Assembly (NCBI GenBank): GCA_026874595.1
Contig: CM049310.1
Span: forward strand, 67,718,056-67,782,055
Origin: Sipunculus nudus
Taxonomy: Eukaryota > Annelida > Sipuncula > Golfingiida > Sipunculidae
Direction of reading: 5' to 3'
DNA: 64,000 nucleotides
Of this stretch, positions 24,368-37,177 are shown one piece after another. The position numbers were made by a program, and so were the translations under genes. The first letter of the stretch is position 1; each line of letters begins with the position of its first letter. The notes beneath the pieces were generated by a model. The model saw only the letters and a list, made by a program, of their open reading frames with translations, was not told the origin of the DNA and did no database searches.

Positions 24368-27300
24368 TTAGCTTAGCTGACTATAAGTCATCTGAGCTAT
24401 AGTCGTGGTCCATTGTCCGTCCGTCCGTTAAACTGGCACGTTTTGAAATCGTTGTACCTACGAATCTGAAATTGGGCATACCATTAGATGTCCCAAAAAA
24501 TCTCCTACCATATCGAAAGTTGGGTCACTAGGACTTCGTTCCTTCAAGATATTAAGGAAAACCCTCCGTTTTCATTAAAAACACATTGTTACACTTCAAG
24601 ACTGCCTAATATCAAAACCGCTGATCTGATATTGACCTTTTTCAATATATTTAATTCCTTTATATATTGCCTTTGTACATACCAGAAATTAGTTTTTATA
24701 AATTCTTGAAGTTTTGTGCTCGAACATTATGCACTTTGTTAAAATTCAGGAAATATATTTACTCCCTTAACTTGAGAATTGCTGAAGTTAGAAACTTTTT
24801 TCAGGTATATAACTATATTTAATCAAGGTTCAATTTTATATCCAAAATTAGATGTAAATTTTTCAAATTCTATAAGTTATTAGCATAAATATAAAATAAG
24901 TACCTTAAATTTTGCCCAACTTTAACCATAGCACGTTTGTTTCCTGTAAGCACTGTTGATATAAATGTATCCCCAGACAAAGTCGGGATACTATGGTTTA
25001 AGCACAGTTGCGCCGCTGCCGCAGAGATTTCGTTTGGACGTAATAACTCAAAAAATATTTTACTGGTCTTTACCAAACTTGACATGTGTATAGATATGGG
25101 TGAGAGGACGAAGCCTATTTAATTCGGTTCATGCGTTTTACTAGGAGAGTGACCTTGACCTTGAATAAGTCCATTTATCGGGGAAAATCACACAAATTCT
25201 TAAATATCTCAAGAAATCTTGCATGGATTGATCAAAAATAATCTTGACCGAAGATCTTGGACCGTTTTGTCATGTACCGGAAACTGGTGGCGCCACCTGT
25301 TATCCTTTTCTTGTTTTCCTGCTCTTTAATACCCCCATCATTGCCACTTAACAGTACTGGGAGCATTATAAGTCAAAAACTTATGGACATATTTCTTTCA
25401 TATTATGCATACATATAGACATGCATTGGTTATGGGATGACACATTTCTTTCATATTATGCATACATATAGACATTGGTTATGGGATGATGTATATTTAA
25501 ATTGGGATCATGACCTTCCCTATGAGAGTGGCCTTGACCCTGAATATTGCCATATATGGTGAAAATCACACAAAATCATAAATCTCTCAGTAAGGGATGC
25601 ATGGATTGGTCTAAAAATCAAATAGACCGAAGATCTATTTGCGGAAGACAGGTGGCGCCACCTTCTGTCCTTTTCTTGTTTTTGCGCCTTTTAATACCCC
25701 ATCATTGCCACTTGACAGTACTGCGAGCATTTTAAGTCTAAAACTAATGGACAGATTGGGCTGAAATTGTGCATATCCATCGATCTTGGACTCTTCCATC
25801 TTGTACTCAAGACTGGTGGCGCCATCTGCAATCTTTTTTGCGTGGCGTCCATCTGTACATGTGCTTTGGGTGAAAATTGCTCATATCTCCGGAGTGGTTC
25901 AAGGTATTGGTCTGAAATTTGGCTTGTCCATTAATCTTGGAATGTTTTCTCGTAAACCAGACAAGTGGCGCCACCTACCTTCCCGTTTTTGTAGAATAAA
26001 TAAATACCCTTTTCTTAGGAGTGATTTGCCCCATTGCCCTGAAAATGTGCATATCCATAGATCTTGGGCTCCTCCATCTTGTTCTCAAGACTGGTGGCGC
26101 CATCTGCAATTGTTTTTGCCGTGGCGTTCATCTGTACATGTGGTTTTGGTGAAAATTGCTTATATCTCCGGAGTGGATCAAGGCGTTGGTCTTAAATTTG
26201 GCATGTCTATCAATCTTGAAAAATTTCTCGTAAACCAGACAGGTGGCGCCACCTACCTTCCCATTTCTCAAGAGTGATTCACCGTATTGGCCCCCATAAT
26301 TGATGAAAAATATTGTTTCTCAAATTAATAGAAGGAAGAAACCATAGTCACTTCCCAAGTGTCAGTATACGCTGCTGAAGATGGGGGGGGGGGGGGCGGC
26401 CTATTCTTAAAGGGGGGGGGGGGGGTTGTCTGGAGATACTATGGCACCTGCGGTGCCAAATAATATCTAGATTTTAATATTATGCACACATAAGGATTTC
26501 AGCTTGTTAATTTTGAAAGTTGATGAAATTGGCCGAAAACTGTAGCTTTTATTAAAGTTTTTAGGATGTCACACCCAGGCTCTACCCAGCTTCTCTTCAG
26601 TCACCTGTATATGTCACCTTGTGACCTTTCAGGCAAATTATGCATGCTTGAGGCGGGGCATATACTGGTCGGCCAAGCAGCTTATAGCTGACCATAGTTG
26701 ATTCAGGTGTCCAACCCAACCCAGCTTTTAGTTGTTTTGACCAACAACATAACAACAAACAAAATAAATAAATTTTTATAGGTCTATAATAACAAATTTA
26801 AGAAAAATTAGGGATTATATGAAGGAAATAAATGATAGACAAAGATTAAGTTGGTAATAATAATCTAAATTTCCAGGTCTTTTACAAGTGTATCAGCTTG
26901 TTAATTTATATTTATTTCAAAATTTAAAAAATTAAAATACGTCAAATTTTAAAATTTTACTTACTAAGACAAGTACTGATTAAAGATGTCAATATGATTC
27001 ACTTATGACCTTAAGACTCATGGCTGTATCAGCTGTCACAAGACTATGTAAATAATCAAAATTTATATTACTGGTTCCTTTATTTCAGTTAATAAAATTA
27101 AACTTGCCCATCTCTAGTTTCTCCTTGAATAATTTATAGGGTGTTCTTATCCAGGGGTTATTTTTTACACATATAATGGTTTCATTTCTGAGATTTCTTT
27201 TCAATTTTATTTGATACATTTTAAAAAAAAAAAATATATGAACATGATAAAAAATTTAATTTCAGATCTTAAACAGTTCTTATTATGATTTATGTAATGT

Positions 27301-28030
27301 TAATAATTGTCATAAGACTCTTGCTAGTCTAGTGCTTAGATTGATGTGAAAGTAGTCCAGAGTGACTATAATAGTTTTATTTTTTAAATATAAATTAAAG
27401 CCATAAAACCAGGTACTTAAGATCATTATTTAAATTTGTGAAATTTGTATTTTAACTTTGTTTTGTTTGGCTGAAACTGAATAAATACCAGACATGGTGA
27501 AGTACTTTGCAAATGTATTTGAATGCAAATATGAATATGTACTCCATAATTTCATACAAAAGGATTAGAATATAGGTATTTGAAAACAATTGCATTCATG
27601 AATATATTCTATAATATTATTTTAATAATCATTTATTTCGATAATAACATTTGATGAAAAAAACATATGATGCTGTTATTATATATTTAATTTTAAATTA
27701 TATTTGACACAGTATTTGTTATTAATTTTTAATAAATAGTTTAACTTTTCAAATAATTCTGCTGCAATGTAGGTAAAGTTTTATGGCCAAGATAAAACCT
27801 GTGTTATAATAGCACACTATTTCCAACTGTAAATAATAAAAATGACATCAATCCTCTTCCCTGTCTCAAAGGGTATTATCAAAATCTTACATAACTAGAG
27901 TTAAACACTGTCAACTCATAATAGAGCTTATATTACCACACAAAACCAGCCTTTGCCTACCCCCTCTTCCGAATCATATTTTGTGATCATATATAACAGC
28001 TTAGCGCCGTGACCCATGGGTCCCTTGTTT
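24368..28030 (+). mobile_element. Family B element interrupted by an A2 element
   Basis: The 5' hairpin is TTAGCTTAGCTGACT / AGTCATCTGAGC. The body resembles family B with one of the two halves, and the 3' end is TTAGCGCCGTGACC, CATGGGTCCCTTG. It is split after GCACTGTTGATATA by the A2 element at 24964-26470 and resumes with ATTTTAATATTATGCACAC. Confidence 0.8.
24964..26470 (+). mobile_element. Family A2 element nested in family B
   Basis: The 5' end is AATGTATCCCCAGAC, AAA, GTCGGGATACTATGG, a hairpin with stem GTATCCC/GGGATAC. Interior units carry GGTGGCGCC (25288, 25651, 26095 and 26241 are examples). There are G-runs near 26384 and 26412. The 3' end is GGCACCTGCGGTGCC, a perfect 6-bp stem, then AAATAATATCTAG. 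Family B copies without the insertion (14834, 23341) define the boundaries to about one base. Confidence 0.82.
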
Positions 28031-28566
28031 TTAACTATGCTGATATACACTTATTTGTTAATATGACCTGGTCTTTTGATCGCAATTTTCATCAGAATTA
28101 TACAGAATTTTACCTATGAATTTAAATTGCGCGGAGCGCAAAAAAAAATCAGTTTGGGCCGTATGCTCATGAGCGGATTTAAAGTGGATAAAGAGATACA
28201 GTTCGTGAGAGACGGCGAACTAACTTAATCCGTAAGCTGCTGGCTGGACTTCATTAGTCTATTTTATTACGTTGATTTACTCCCAAAAAAATTACTGTAG
28301 GATGCTCAGCGTCGGTTTTGAACCGCACTAGTTTAACCGCATACTAACTGGATATATGCATATTAATGAAGAAGGCCAACAAAGTTCATGCACCATCCCT
28401 CAGAACTAAAATAATGTTAAACTGCGTACTAAATCAATATATTCACCTCTACATGAGGCAGGTCGGCCAAGTTCACCATAAGAGTGTCGTCGTGCGCACA
28501 TACATGCACAGGGCATGCGTTATGATATAGGGCAGTATATCAGCCGAAAATATATATATAGGCCTT

Positions 28567-28607
<41 letters not shown>

Positions 28608-28750
28608 TTTATTTATTAAACATTAATTTCTTCTGTTTTCATCAACATAACTGTGGTACATCAAATGACAGAAATATTACCTGCTGTCTTGCACCACCGA
28701 TGATTCAGTGAGCCTGCTTACCACCAAGTGATTCCCTGAAAGCACTATAC
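28031..28750. other. Unassigned interval with small hairpin and (TA)n
   Basis: It contains TTGCGCGGAGCGCAA (stem of six, near 28127-28141) and the microsatellite described separately. No gene is seen. Confidence 0.35.
28571..28605. repeat. (TA)n microsatellite
   Basis: Uninterrupted TA dinucleotides, about 16 units. Confidence 0.95.
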
Positions 28751-28752
28751 AT

Positions 28753-29741
28753 CGTTAGCTCAGCTGAATGAAAGTCATCTGTGCTATATAGCGATCAGTC
28801 TTTGCCGACGTCCGTCCGTCTGTCTGTTCGTGTATTCTTTAACCAGGCACATATCGTACCTGCTGGACCTAGAATTTTGTAACTTGACATCAAGGGAGGT
28901 CCATTAAAAATTTCTAAAAAAACTAATCTGAAATTAGGTCTCTGTTATCCATATCCTTTGAGCTATGGGACTCTAAGTACCCCCCCAGAATAATTAAAAA
29001 TTTGATACAAAAGCTCCAGTATCTGAACAACTGAAGCATTGATCAACATGATTCTTAATTTGCATGCCTATTGATCAAGGAATATTTCATCAGTTCCTTG
29101 TAGACTGGTGGCGCCACCTGGATTTTTTTTTTTTTTCGAATATATGCATTTATCTCTATTTTTGAGACATCCAAAGATGTAGTCATCTGTTCACAGGGCA
29201 CAAATCGTTAACAAAGGACCAAGATCTAGAAACTTCTAACTTGACATCCTGGGAGGTCCATGAAAAACCTTTATGGAAACCTGAAATTAGGTCTCTGTTA
29301 TCCAACCTTTGAGCTGTGGGTCTCAGAACCCGCCCCCCCCCCCCCCTTCCCGAGAATCATGCATATTGATCATGGAATGTTTCATCAGTTTCTGCAGACT
29401 GCTGGTGCCACCTGGATTTTTTAATCGTATTTTACGGAATTTTTTCTCTATTTTTGAGACCTTAGAAGATGCAGTCGTCCGTTAACAGGGAACAAATTCT
29501 ACCTAGAATCTTCTAATTTGACATCCAGTAAGGTCTATGAAAAATCTCCTTGGAGACCTTAAACTAGGTCTCTGTTACCCATATCTTTTGATCTATAGGG
29601 CTTATAAGTACCCCTAAGCATAATTAATAATTTGATACAAAACCTCCAGTTTCTGAACAGTTTATGCATTCATCACCATGATTCTTTGCATGCACATTCA
29701 TCGTGATGTGTTTCTTCAGTTCCTGCAGACTTGTGGCGCCA
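28753..29741 (+). mobile_element. Family C element, copy 2, with about three monomers
   Basis: The 5' hairpin region is TTAGCTCAGCTGAATG / AGTCATCTGTGC, then CCGTCCGTCTGTC. Monomers repeat the order GGCACA(T/A)AT, TTGACATC…GGAGGTCC, CTGAAATTAGGTCTCTGTTA, C-run, CTGCAGACT, GGCGCCACCTG. The last monomer runs straight into family D at 29742 and no CCCATGGG 3' end is present. Confidence 0.75.
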
Positions 29742-30660
29742 CCTGCATTTTTAGCGAACCTGTGAGCTTATGCGATGGTGTGGCGTCGTCCTTCGTCTGT
29801 ACTTTAACCCATACTATTTCGAAAATGGCAGGAGCTAGCATCACCAAATTTTATGCAAAAAATTAGTCATAAAAAACTATCGGATTTAGCTTGTTTTTTG
29901 GCTAATCGCATTTTCTTAGATTTTATAAAAAAAAAAGCTAAAAAAGCTTTGAAAAACTGTTCAGCCAAATTGCTTAATATTTCAAAGAAATGATTCCTGA
30001 AACAATCTCTCTCAAGTTTGTTCTAACGGTTTAAAAAGTTGAACTTAGTCGTCTGTCCAAGAAAGCATACTAAAATTACAAGCTAAGAAACGGCTGGAGT
30101 TATCATCCCAAATTTTTATGCCAGTGTTGGTCTTATGAGTCATATCTGAAATTTAGGTACATGTATTAGCTAGTGGCGCCACCTACATTGACCTTTTTTG
30201 TACGGGGGTTATCGGTTATCAGTACATTAACCCATAAGTTCTCAGGAACAGCAGGAGCTAGCATCCCCAAAATTTACACGAAAATCAGTCGCATATCAAA
30301 TGTTGTAGGATATAGCTTTTTTTGTGCCACATTCATCAGTTTACATTTTATGGGGGAAAAGCTAAAATACCTTTGAAAATTTTCTTCGACGATATTGTTC
30401 AACCAAATTGTTAAATATTTCACAGAAATGATCCCAGGGATAAGCGCTCTCAAGTTTGTTTGATTGGTTCCAGTTTGGCTAATATTGGCCGAGTTAAAGG
30501 AATTTGAATTTAGTCATTTTGCCAAACTAACATAAGAATCTCAGAAACGACAGGAGCTAGCATCACTAAGTTTTATGCAAATGTTGCTACATGACTCATG
30601 TTTGAAATTGAGGTTTTGTGGGGCCACCTTCATTAACATGTTTATTTAATGGACAGAAAC
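29742..30660 (+). mobile_element. Family D element, copy 1
   Basis: It begins TTTTTAGCGAACCTGTGAGC, TTATGCGATGG, GGCGTCGTCC. Units repeat AGGAGCTAGCATC(A/C)CC at 29830, 30250 and 30557. One unit contains GTGGCGCCACCTACATT (30175). The 3' limit is uncertain. Confidence 0.7.
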
Positions 30661-31459
30661 CTTTTAATTTTAGCCTCTTTCAGCCTATAAATATTTCATT
30701 ATGAAACTGAAGCTGAATGGTTTTAGTTTTCACACGAATTTTATAAGTTCTCTCAATTTTATAAGAATAGATTGGGTTCATTGATTGTTGGTAGAGTCAT
30801 AGAAAGCTAAAGTTACTCTTGTAGCCATTAGTAAATCTTTATCAAAGTTAGGGCTGCAATAGTCTTCTACAAAAATGTTTCAATTATAACTTCTGTAACA
30901 TTGCACAGAAATGGTTCTTAGGTGGCCTTTGTTCAACAAATGAATGTTTTATGGCAGAATAATTGGACCTTTAAAAATTAAAGGACTACATCTTTTATTA
31001 TTCTAAACTTTTTATTAAACAGTCTGGTATGTCAGCTTGAAAAAAAAAGCATTTTAGCCAAAGTCTTTAGAATGTATAAACAGATTTATCAACAGGCCAA
31101 GATCGTCTGTATCTGTAAATACCTTGGCAGACTGCCAACTATTTCAGATTTGGTAACAGGCCAAAGGTCAGTCTGGGTCTATTTTTAGCTTTGGTAGACT
31201 GCCAACTGTATCAGATAATGCTACAGGTCAAGAGGTCACTCAGTGCAGCCAGATATAGGTCAAGAATTCACTCGGTGCAGCCACGTACAAGTCAAGTGTT
31301 CAATGAGTGTACACTGATTTTGTCAGGGGTCATAAGGTCAGCCTCAAGGCTGCATGTGATCCCCTTTGGGGTGCCATGCTCCTCAAGGCTGCATGTGGAC
31401 ACCTCATTAATGCTTCTAGCCCTGGAAACTGTCAGGGCTCTTCAGTTTAGTTTCGTTTA
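30661..31459. other. Unassigned interval with short local duplications
   Basis: It contains two copies of CCTCAAGGCTGCATGTG (31351, 31382) and three related GTCAAG…CAGTGCAGCC blocks (31225-31310). AATCAACAGGCCAAGAT-type sequence near 31089 recurs at 34705. No gene is recognised. Confidence 0.35.
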
Positions 31460-32250
31460 TCCTTGCAAGGCTCAAGGTGTTGGTTTGAAATTTGGAATGT
31501 TCATCCATATTGGAAAGTTTTCTCATAAAGCAGACAGGTGGCTCCACTTACCTTTCCATTTTCGTAGAATAAATTAATGGCCTTTTCTCAGGAGTTATAC
31601 ACTGTATTGGCATGAAATTGTGCATAGCCATAGATCTTAGGCTCCTCCATCATTTACCTAAGACTGGTGGGGCCTTCTGCAATCATTTTCGCATGGTGTC
31701 CATCCTTACATGTGCTTTGGGTGAAAATTGTTCATGTCTCAGGAGTGGGTCAAGGTATTGATCTGAAATTCGGCATGTTCATCCAAATTTGAAAGTTTTC
31801 TCGTAAACCAGACAGGTGGCACCACTTACCTTTCCGTTTCCATTGAATAAATTATTGCCCTGTACTCGGGAGTGATTAGCAGTTTTGGCATGAAATTGTG
31901 CATATCTATACATCTTGGACTCAATCATATACCCACTTACTGGTGGCGCCATCTGCAATCGTTTTCCCATGTGCTTTGGGTGAAAATTGCTCATATTTCA
32001 GGAGCTGGTCAATGTATTGGTCTGAAATATGGCATGTTTATCCATCTTAGAAAGTTGTTACGTACACCAGACAGGTGGCGTCACCGATCTTCCGGTTTTT
32101 TTAGAATAAAATAATGCCCTTTTCTCAGAGTTTTAGTTGTCTATATTCAGCAGTGGTGTGACATAACACTCAATCCATCCGTCACCTCACATCTACCACT
32201 CTGACTTCAGCGGTGCCACGTTGTCGCTTTTCGAATACCGGTTTTCTAGT
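31460..32250 (+). mobile_element. Family A2/A mosaic, 5'-truncated
   Basis: The interior matches A2 monomers (CAAGGTATTGGTCTGAAAT, CGTAAACCAGACAGGTGGC, TGGTGGCGCCATCTGCAAT). The 3' end is a worn family A terminus with CACTCAATCCATCCGTCACC, GTTGTCGCTTTTCGAATACC and GGTTTTCTAG. It therefore joins A2 interior to an A-type end. Confidence 0.7.
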
Positions 32251-32458
32251 TGTTTCCTGCATCGGTGCACATAGCCTAAACGTGGTTTTAAGTATCTGCC
32301 TGATATTTTTTCATGTCCATTCATCTTTGATGGATTTCTCGTACACACTTAGACTGATGGTGCCACTTACAATTATTTTTGTGTTGTGTATATCCATGAC
32401 ATATTTCGGCAGTGACGTTTGTGTAATTGGTGCATGTACTCGGGTTCAAAATGTTCAG

Positions 32459-34450
32459 CAGAGTTGGGTCCGAGTACTTTTAAAGTACTCGAGTACGAGT
32501 ACCGAGTACTGAAAATGTACTCATTAGTACTTTAATGAGTACTTTTTGTAACCAAACATATTTAATGATGTTATTTAGTTAATATAGACTCACAAAGTTA
32601 CAAAGTTTTTATTAATGAAAATCCAGGACAAAATATTAATAATATATACAATGTTGTGTTATGCTTAATCAAAATACTGAAGCGAAATGCAAACTCTAGG
32701 GCATATAAACAGGCCATATACACTTGTAAATATACCAAAGCATTAACTTATTATAGTAGAAGGTTGCATTTAAGAAACACCTGGTTTCGTAGTTTTTCAA
32801 AATATATTTCTTATCCAGGACAAGATGTACAGTTTACATAATGTCGTATTATGCAAATTCAAAATACTTGTGGAAATGTTCAGAAACTATAACATATAAA
32901 AAGTTGTATAAAAGTTAATATATAAAAGTTATATCGTTAAAGGAAATCTCACTGACATTGTATAAAGCATATAACAATATGTTATATAATAATAACAATG
33001 ATAACAAAAAATATAACAATAATGATAACAACCATATGTTATTATTTATATAATAACAACTTATGAATAATATGTGGATGTAGCCTATTGAAGATATTTA
33101 ATGACAACCGGTATATATGAAAATAGTATAAAACAACACATCTGACAGACTGACCGTGTCATTTCTAATGTTTAATAATTAATGAGTATTAACAACAGTA
33201 ACATCAGTGGCATATTACAACAAGGAATGAGGTGATAGTAATACGTAATATTAATAGAATATTACAGGATATCAAAGTTTGTAAGAGTAATGTAACTATT
33301 GATAGAAAGGAAATTTGAACTGGTAAAAGTAATAGTACCCTAAGTAGTAGAATAATAGCTATTACTTTTCTATTACAGCCCTAGGCTAACACATCTGATG
33401 TATGGAGTGTTTGTTTGATTAGGTTGATAAGAGCACAGTAAAGGGTCCAGTGTAGCGTGATTAGTTAAAGCTGGGTGCTTTCATGGTCCAGTAGGCACTG
33501 GACAGACTGCCTTTGGCTTTAGGTTACCCCCTGGATCTCTTTGTAGATTCATTAAGTAGGTTTGGTCATTAAACATTGGAGAAGTCCTTTGTGAGCGTAC
33601 ACAGTATATTTGGCAAGTTATTGTTTACTGATAGTAGAATGTGATGCTGTAGCCTATGTTTTAGTAGCTACGGGGTGTATGTTCTGGTAGTCACAGCTTC
33701 TCAAGGGTTAATCATTTGTGCCATAGACTGTGAATTGAGCTTATCACAGATTGCAATTCCTACTGAAAATCTGCTAAACCTACAATCACATAAATTACAT
33801 ATATAAATCAATTCAAGCTTGACTAGTCCATGCAGGCCCCGGAGTACTGCTGAGTTCATGCTATGTTGAACAGGTCCTGAGTATATTTGATTGTGTTGAA
33901 TTGTGGCAAACCTTAACTTTTTTATTTTGGGATCTTTCAATAATTAGAATTTTCTTTAAAATATTACTCAGTATGAATTTGCTGATTTAATGTTTTATTG
34001 AACACTATGTTGTACTGATCTTGCTGGAAATATATAATGCTGTACACATGAATTGCATGAATGTATTAATAATAAAAGAGTTCAATTTATATTTATATTT
34101 AATAAAAGAAATAGTATTAGTAATAGAAGCCAAGTATTAGTAATAGTAGTAGTAATAAATGCGAAAATGCTGTAAAAATTTCAGTTATAGTAATAGATGG
34201 ATTACTTTAAGTACTATTATTTATGATATTATATCTACTATATATATCTTCCTATTATATACTATAATAAACTATTACTAATTTTATACATTGAGAAAAA
34301 AAAAGTTTATTTAGAAATTTCTAAATATAAAAAAATACCCAAAAGTACTAATGAATTACTCATTTGAGTACCGAGTACTTTCAAAGTACTCGAGCACAAG
34401 TACGAGTACTTTTGTTATTTTTAAAAAGTACTCGAGTACAAGTAACTTAA
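32459..34450. mobile_element. AGTACT-rich element, hAT-like, non-autonomous
   Basis: The left end reads CAGAGTTGGGTCCGAGTACT, with nested AGTACTCGAGTAC motifs to 32545. The right end at about 34335-34450 carries the same motifs inverted (AGTACTAATGA, GAGTACCGAGTACTTT, AAAGTACTCGAG). The interior is AT-rich with TAATAG-type strings and a possible nested TAATAG repeat at 33230-33385. The right end has no visible CCCAACTCTG, so that terminus is damaged or misplaced. No transposase is seen. Confidence 0.6.
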
Positions 34451-34592
34451 TTAGGTCACAGTGCATGGTTAATTTCAGGTTTCTGAGGAGAACTTTTGAG
34501 GAATTCTCAGGATTCAGAGGTTCATGATTCTAGCCTTTAAAGGTACGATTTGTGCCTTGAAAACAAACAGAGCGTTCTGAAAAATACAGGTA

Positions 34593-37177
34593 AACAAGTG
34601 ACCCATGGGTCATGACGCTCAGCTGACTGTGAAGAGATTCGCAAAAGGAATTTTATATCATCTGAATGGTAGTATATACCCATTCAACTGAAGCATCAAA
34701 CAGATTAATCAACAGGCCAAGATTGTGTGTGTCTTTATATATCTCAAAATAGAGAAAAATGCGTAAATTAAAAAAAAAATACAGGTGGCTCTACCAGTCT
34801 GCAGAAACTAATAAAACACTTAATGATCAATATCCATACAAGAAATCATGGTGATCTCTGCATTAGTTGTTCAGATACTTCAGCTTTTGTATCAAATTTT
34901 CCATTATTCTGAGGGATACTTCGGAGTCCTATAGCTTGAAGTATATGGGTAACAGAGACCTAATTTCAGGTTTCCACAGACACTTCTCATGGGCCTCCTT
35001 GCATGACATGAATGAAGATTCTAGGACCAGTTGTTACAATTTTTGCCACGTTAACAGATGACAGCATCCTTAAAGATCTCAAAATAGAGAAAAATGCGTT
35101 AATTAAAAAAAAAATACAGGTGGCTCTACCAGTCTGCAGAAACTAATAAAAACACTTAATGATCAATATCCATACAAGAAATCATGGTGATCCCTGCATT
35201 AGTTGTTCAGATACTTCAGCTTTTGTATCAAATTTTCCATTATTCTGAGCTGTACTTTGGAGTGCCATAGCTCAAAGGATATGGGTAACAGAGACCTAAT
35301 TTCAGGTTTCCATGGAGACTTTTCGTGGGTCTCCCTGTGTGTCGGGAATGAAGATTCTAGGTCCAGCCTTTACGATTTGTACCTTGTTGACAGATAACTA
35401 CATCCATAAAGGTCTCAAAAATAGAGAAAAGAAATTGTAAAAATTAAAAATAATACAGGTGGCACCACCAGTCTGCAGGAACTGATGGAACACCTCTTGA
35501 TCAATATGTATGCCAAAACTCATGACCATCAGTGTTGTAGTTATTAAGATGTTGCAGTTTTTTTTATCAAATTTTCCATTAAACTGGGGGGTAATTGGAA
35601 GCCCCACAGCTCAAAGGATATGGGTAACAGAGACCATATTTCAGGTTTCAATGGAGACTTTTCATAGGTCTCTCACTGTGTCAAGAATGAAGATTCTAGG
35701 TCCAGTCTTTACGATTTGTGCCCTGTTAACAGATGTTCACATTTTTAAAGGTCTCAAAATAGAGAAAACAATTCGTAAAAAATCGAACAATACAGGTGGC
35801 GCCAACAGTCTGCAGAAACTGATGAAACATCTCATGATCAATATGTATGCCAAAAATCATGACCATCAGTAATGTAGTTAATGAGATATTGAAGATTTTG
35901 TATGAAATTTTGGACTATTCCTGGGGGGGGGGGTACTTTGGGGCCCCATAGCTCAAAGGATATGTGTAACAGAGACCAAATTTCTGGTTTCCATAGAGAC
36001 TTTTCATAGGTCTCTCCGTGTGTCAAGAATGAAGGTTCTAGGTTCAGTCTTTACGATTTGTGCCCTGTTAACAGATGTTCACATTTTTAAAGGTCTCGAA
36101 AATAGAGAAAAAAAATCGTAAAAAATCGAGAAAATTACAGGTGGCGCCCCCAGTCTGCAGGAACTGATGGAACATCTCATGATCAATATGTATGCCAAAA
36201 ATCATGACCATCAGTGATGCAGTTAATGAGATATTGAAGTTTTGGTATGACATTTTTGACTATTCTGGAGGAGGGGGGGGTACTTTGGGGCCCCATAGCT
36301 CAAAGGATATGGGTAACAGAGACCTAATTTCTGGTTTCCAAGGAGATTTTTCATGGACCTCTCAGAATGTCAAGTTACAAGATTCTAGGTCCAGCGGTTA
36401 CGATTTGTGCCCCTGGTTAACGGACAGACGGAAAAATGACGACGGACAAAGAGTGATCACTATAACTCAGATGACTTACACTCATATGAGCTAAAAATCG
36501 TTAAGATTAAGATAATGCAGGTGGTGCCACCATCCATGCCCAGTAGGTAAGGTTCATTAAGACCCTTCAGCACTCCTAATTGGATGAAAATCCATATTGC
36601 CGTTCCTGACGAATCTGGTTATGTGTATTTACATTATTTCTGGGGTGCTCAACCAACCACCGTAACTTGGAGAATATAGGTCACAGTGACCTAATTTCAG
36701 GTTTCAAAGAACTTTTTAGGAACTCCCAGGATGCAGAGGTTCATGAGTCTAGCCTCTGCGGGTACGATTTATGTCTTGTTAACAGACCTAGTGTTCTCAA
36801 ATAAAGGTACAAATTCGAATAAAAATGAGATAAATGCAAGCGGAGCCACCATTCATGCCCAGTAGCTAAGGTTCAATAAGACCCATCAGCACACCAAATT
36901 TTATATCAATCCATCAAGCCGTTCCTTAGAAATCTGGCAATTAGTTTATATTTTTTAAATTATTCTAAGGGGGGGGGGGGGGTTAACAGGCTCCGTAACT
37001 CAAAGAATATAGGTCAAAGTGACCTAATTTCAGGTTTCTGAGGATTTGAGGTCCTCCCCGGATGCAGAGGTTCAGGATTCTAGGCTTTTTGGTTACGATT
37101 TGTGCCCAGTCAGAAGAAAGGACGACGACAAAGGGTGTTCCCTAAAGCCCAGATGACTTTCAATCAACAGAGCTAAA
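34593..37177 (-). mobile_element. Family C element, copy 3, reversed
   Basis: On the - strand the 5' end lies at 37177 (TTAGCTCTGTTGATTG, AGTCATCTGGGC). A second 5'-like end lies near 36495 (TTTAGCTCATATGAG). The 3' end is at 34593 (GACCCATGGGTCACTTGTTT on the - strand). Two C-type 5' ends suggest a compound or two adjacent copies. No coding sequence is present. Confidence 0.75.
34742..36470 (-). repeat. Tandem array of ~335-342 bp family C monomers
   Basis: The marker TCTC(A/G)AAAATAGAG, with one A more or less, occurs at 34742, 35077, 35413, 35752 and 36094, giving periods of 335, 336, 339 and 342. Each monomer has CAGGTGGC(G/T)CC or a variant, GTCTGCAG(A/G)AACT, a G-run of variable length, and CTAGGTCCAG. 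Confidence 0.9.

Noticed and set aside
25786-26277. 163-codon + strand frame in the A2 element
   Set aside because: It is repeated satellite monomers read in one frame (WRHLQ-type repeats); other copies of the family break the frame.
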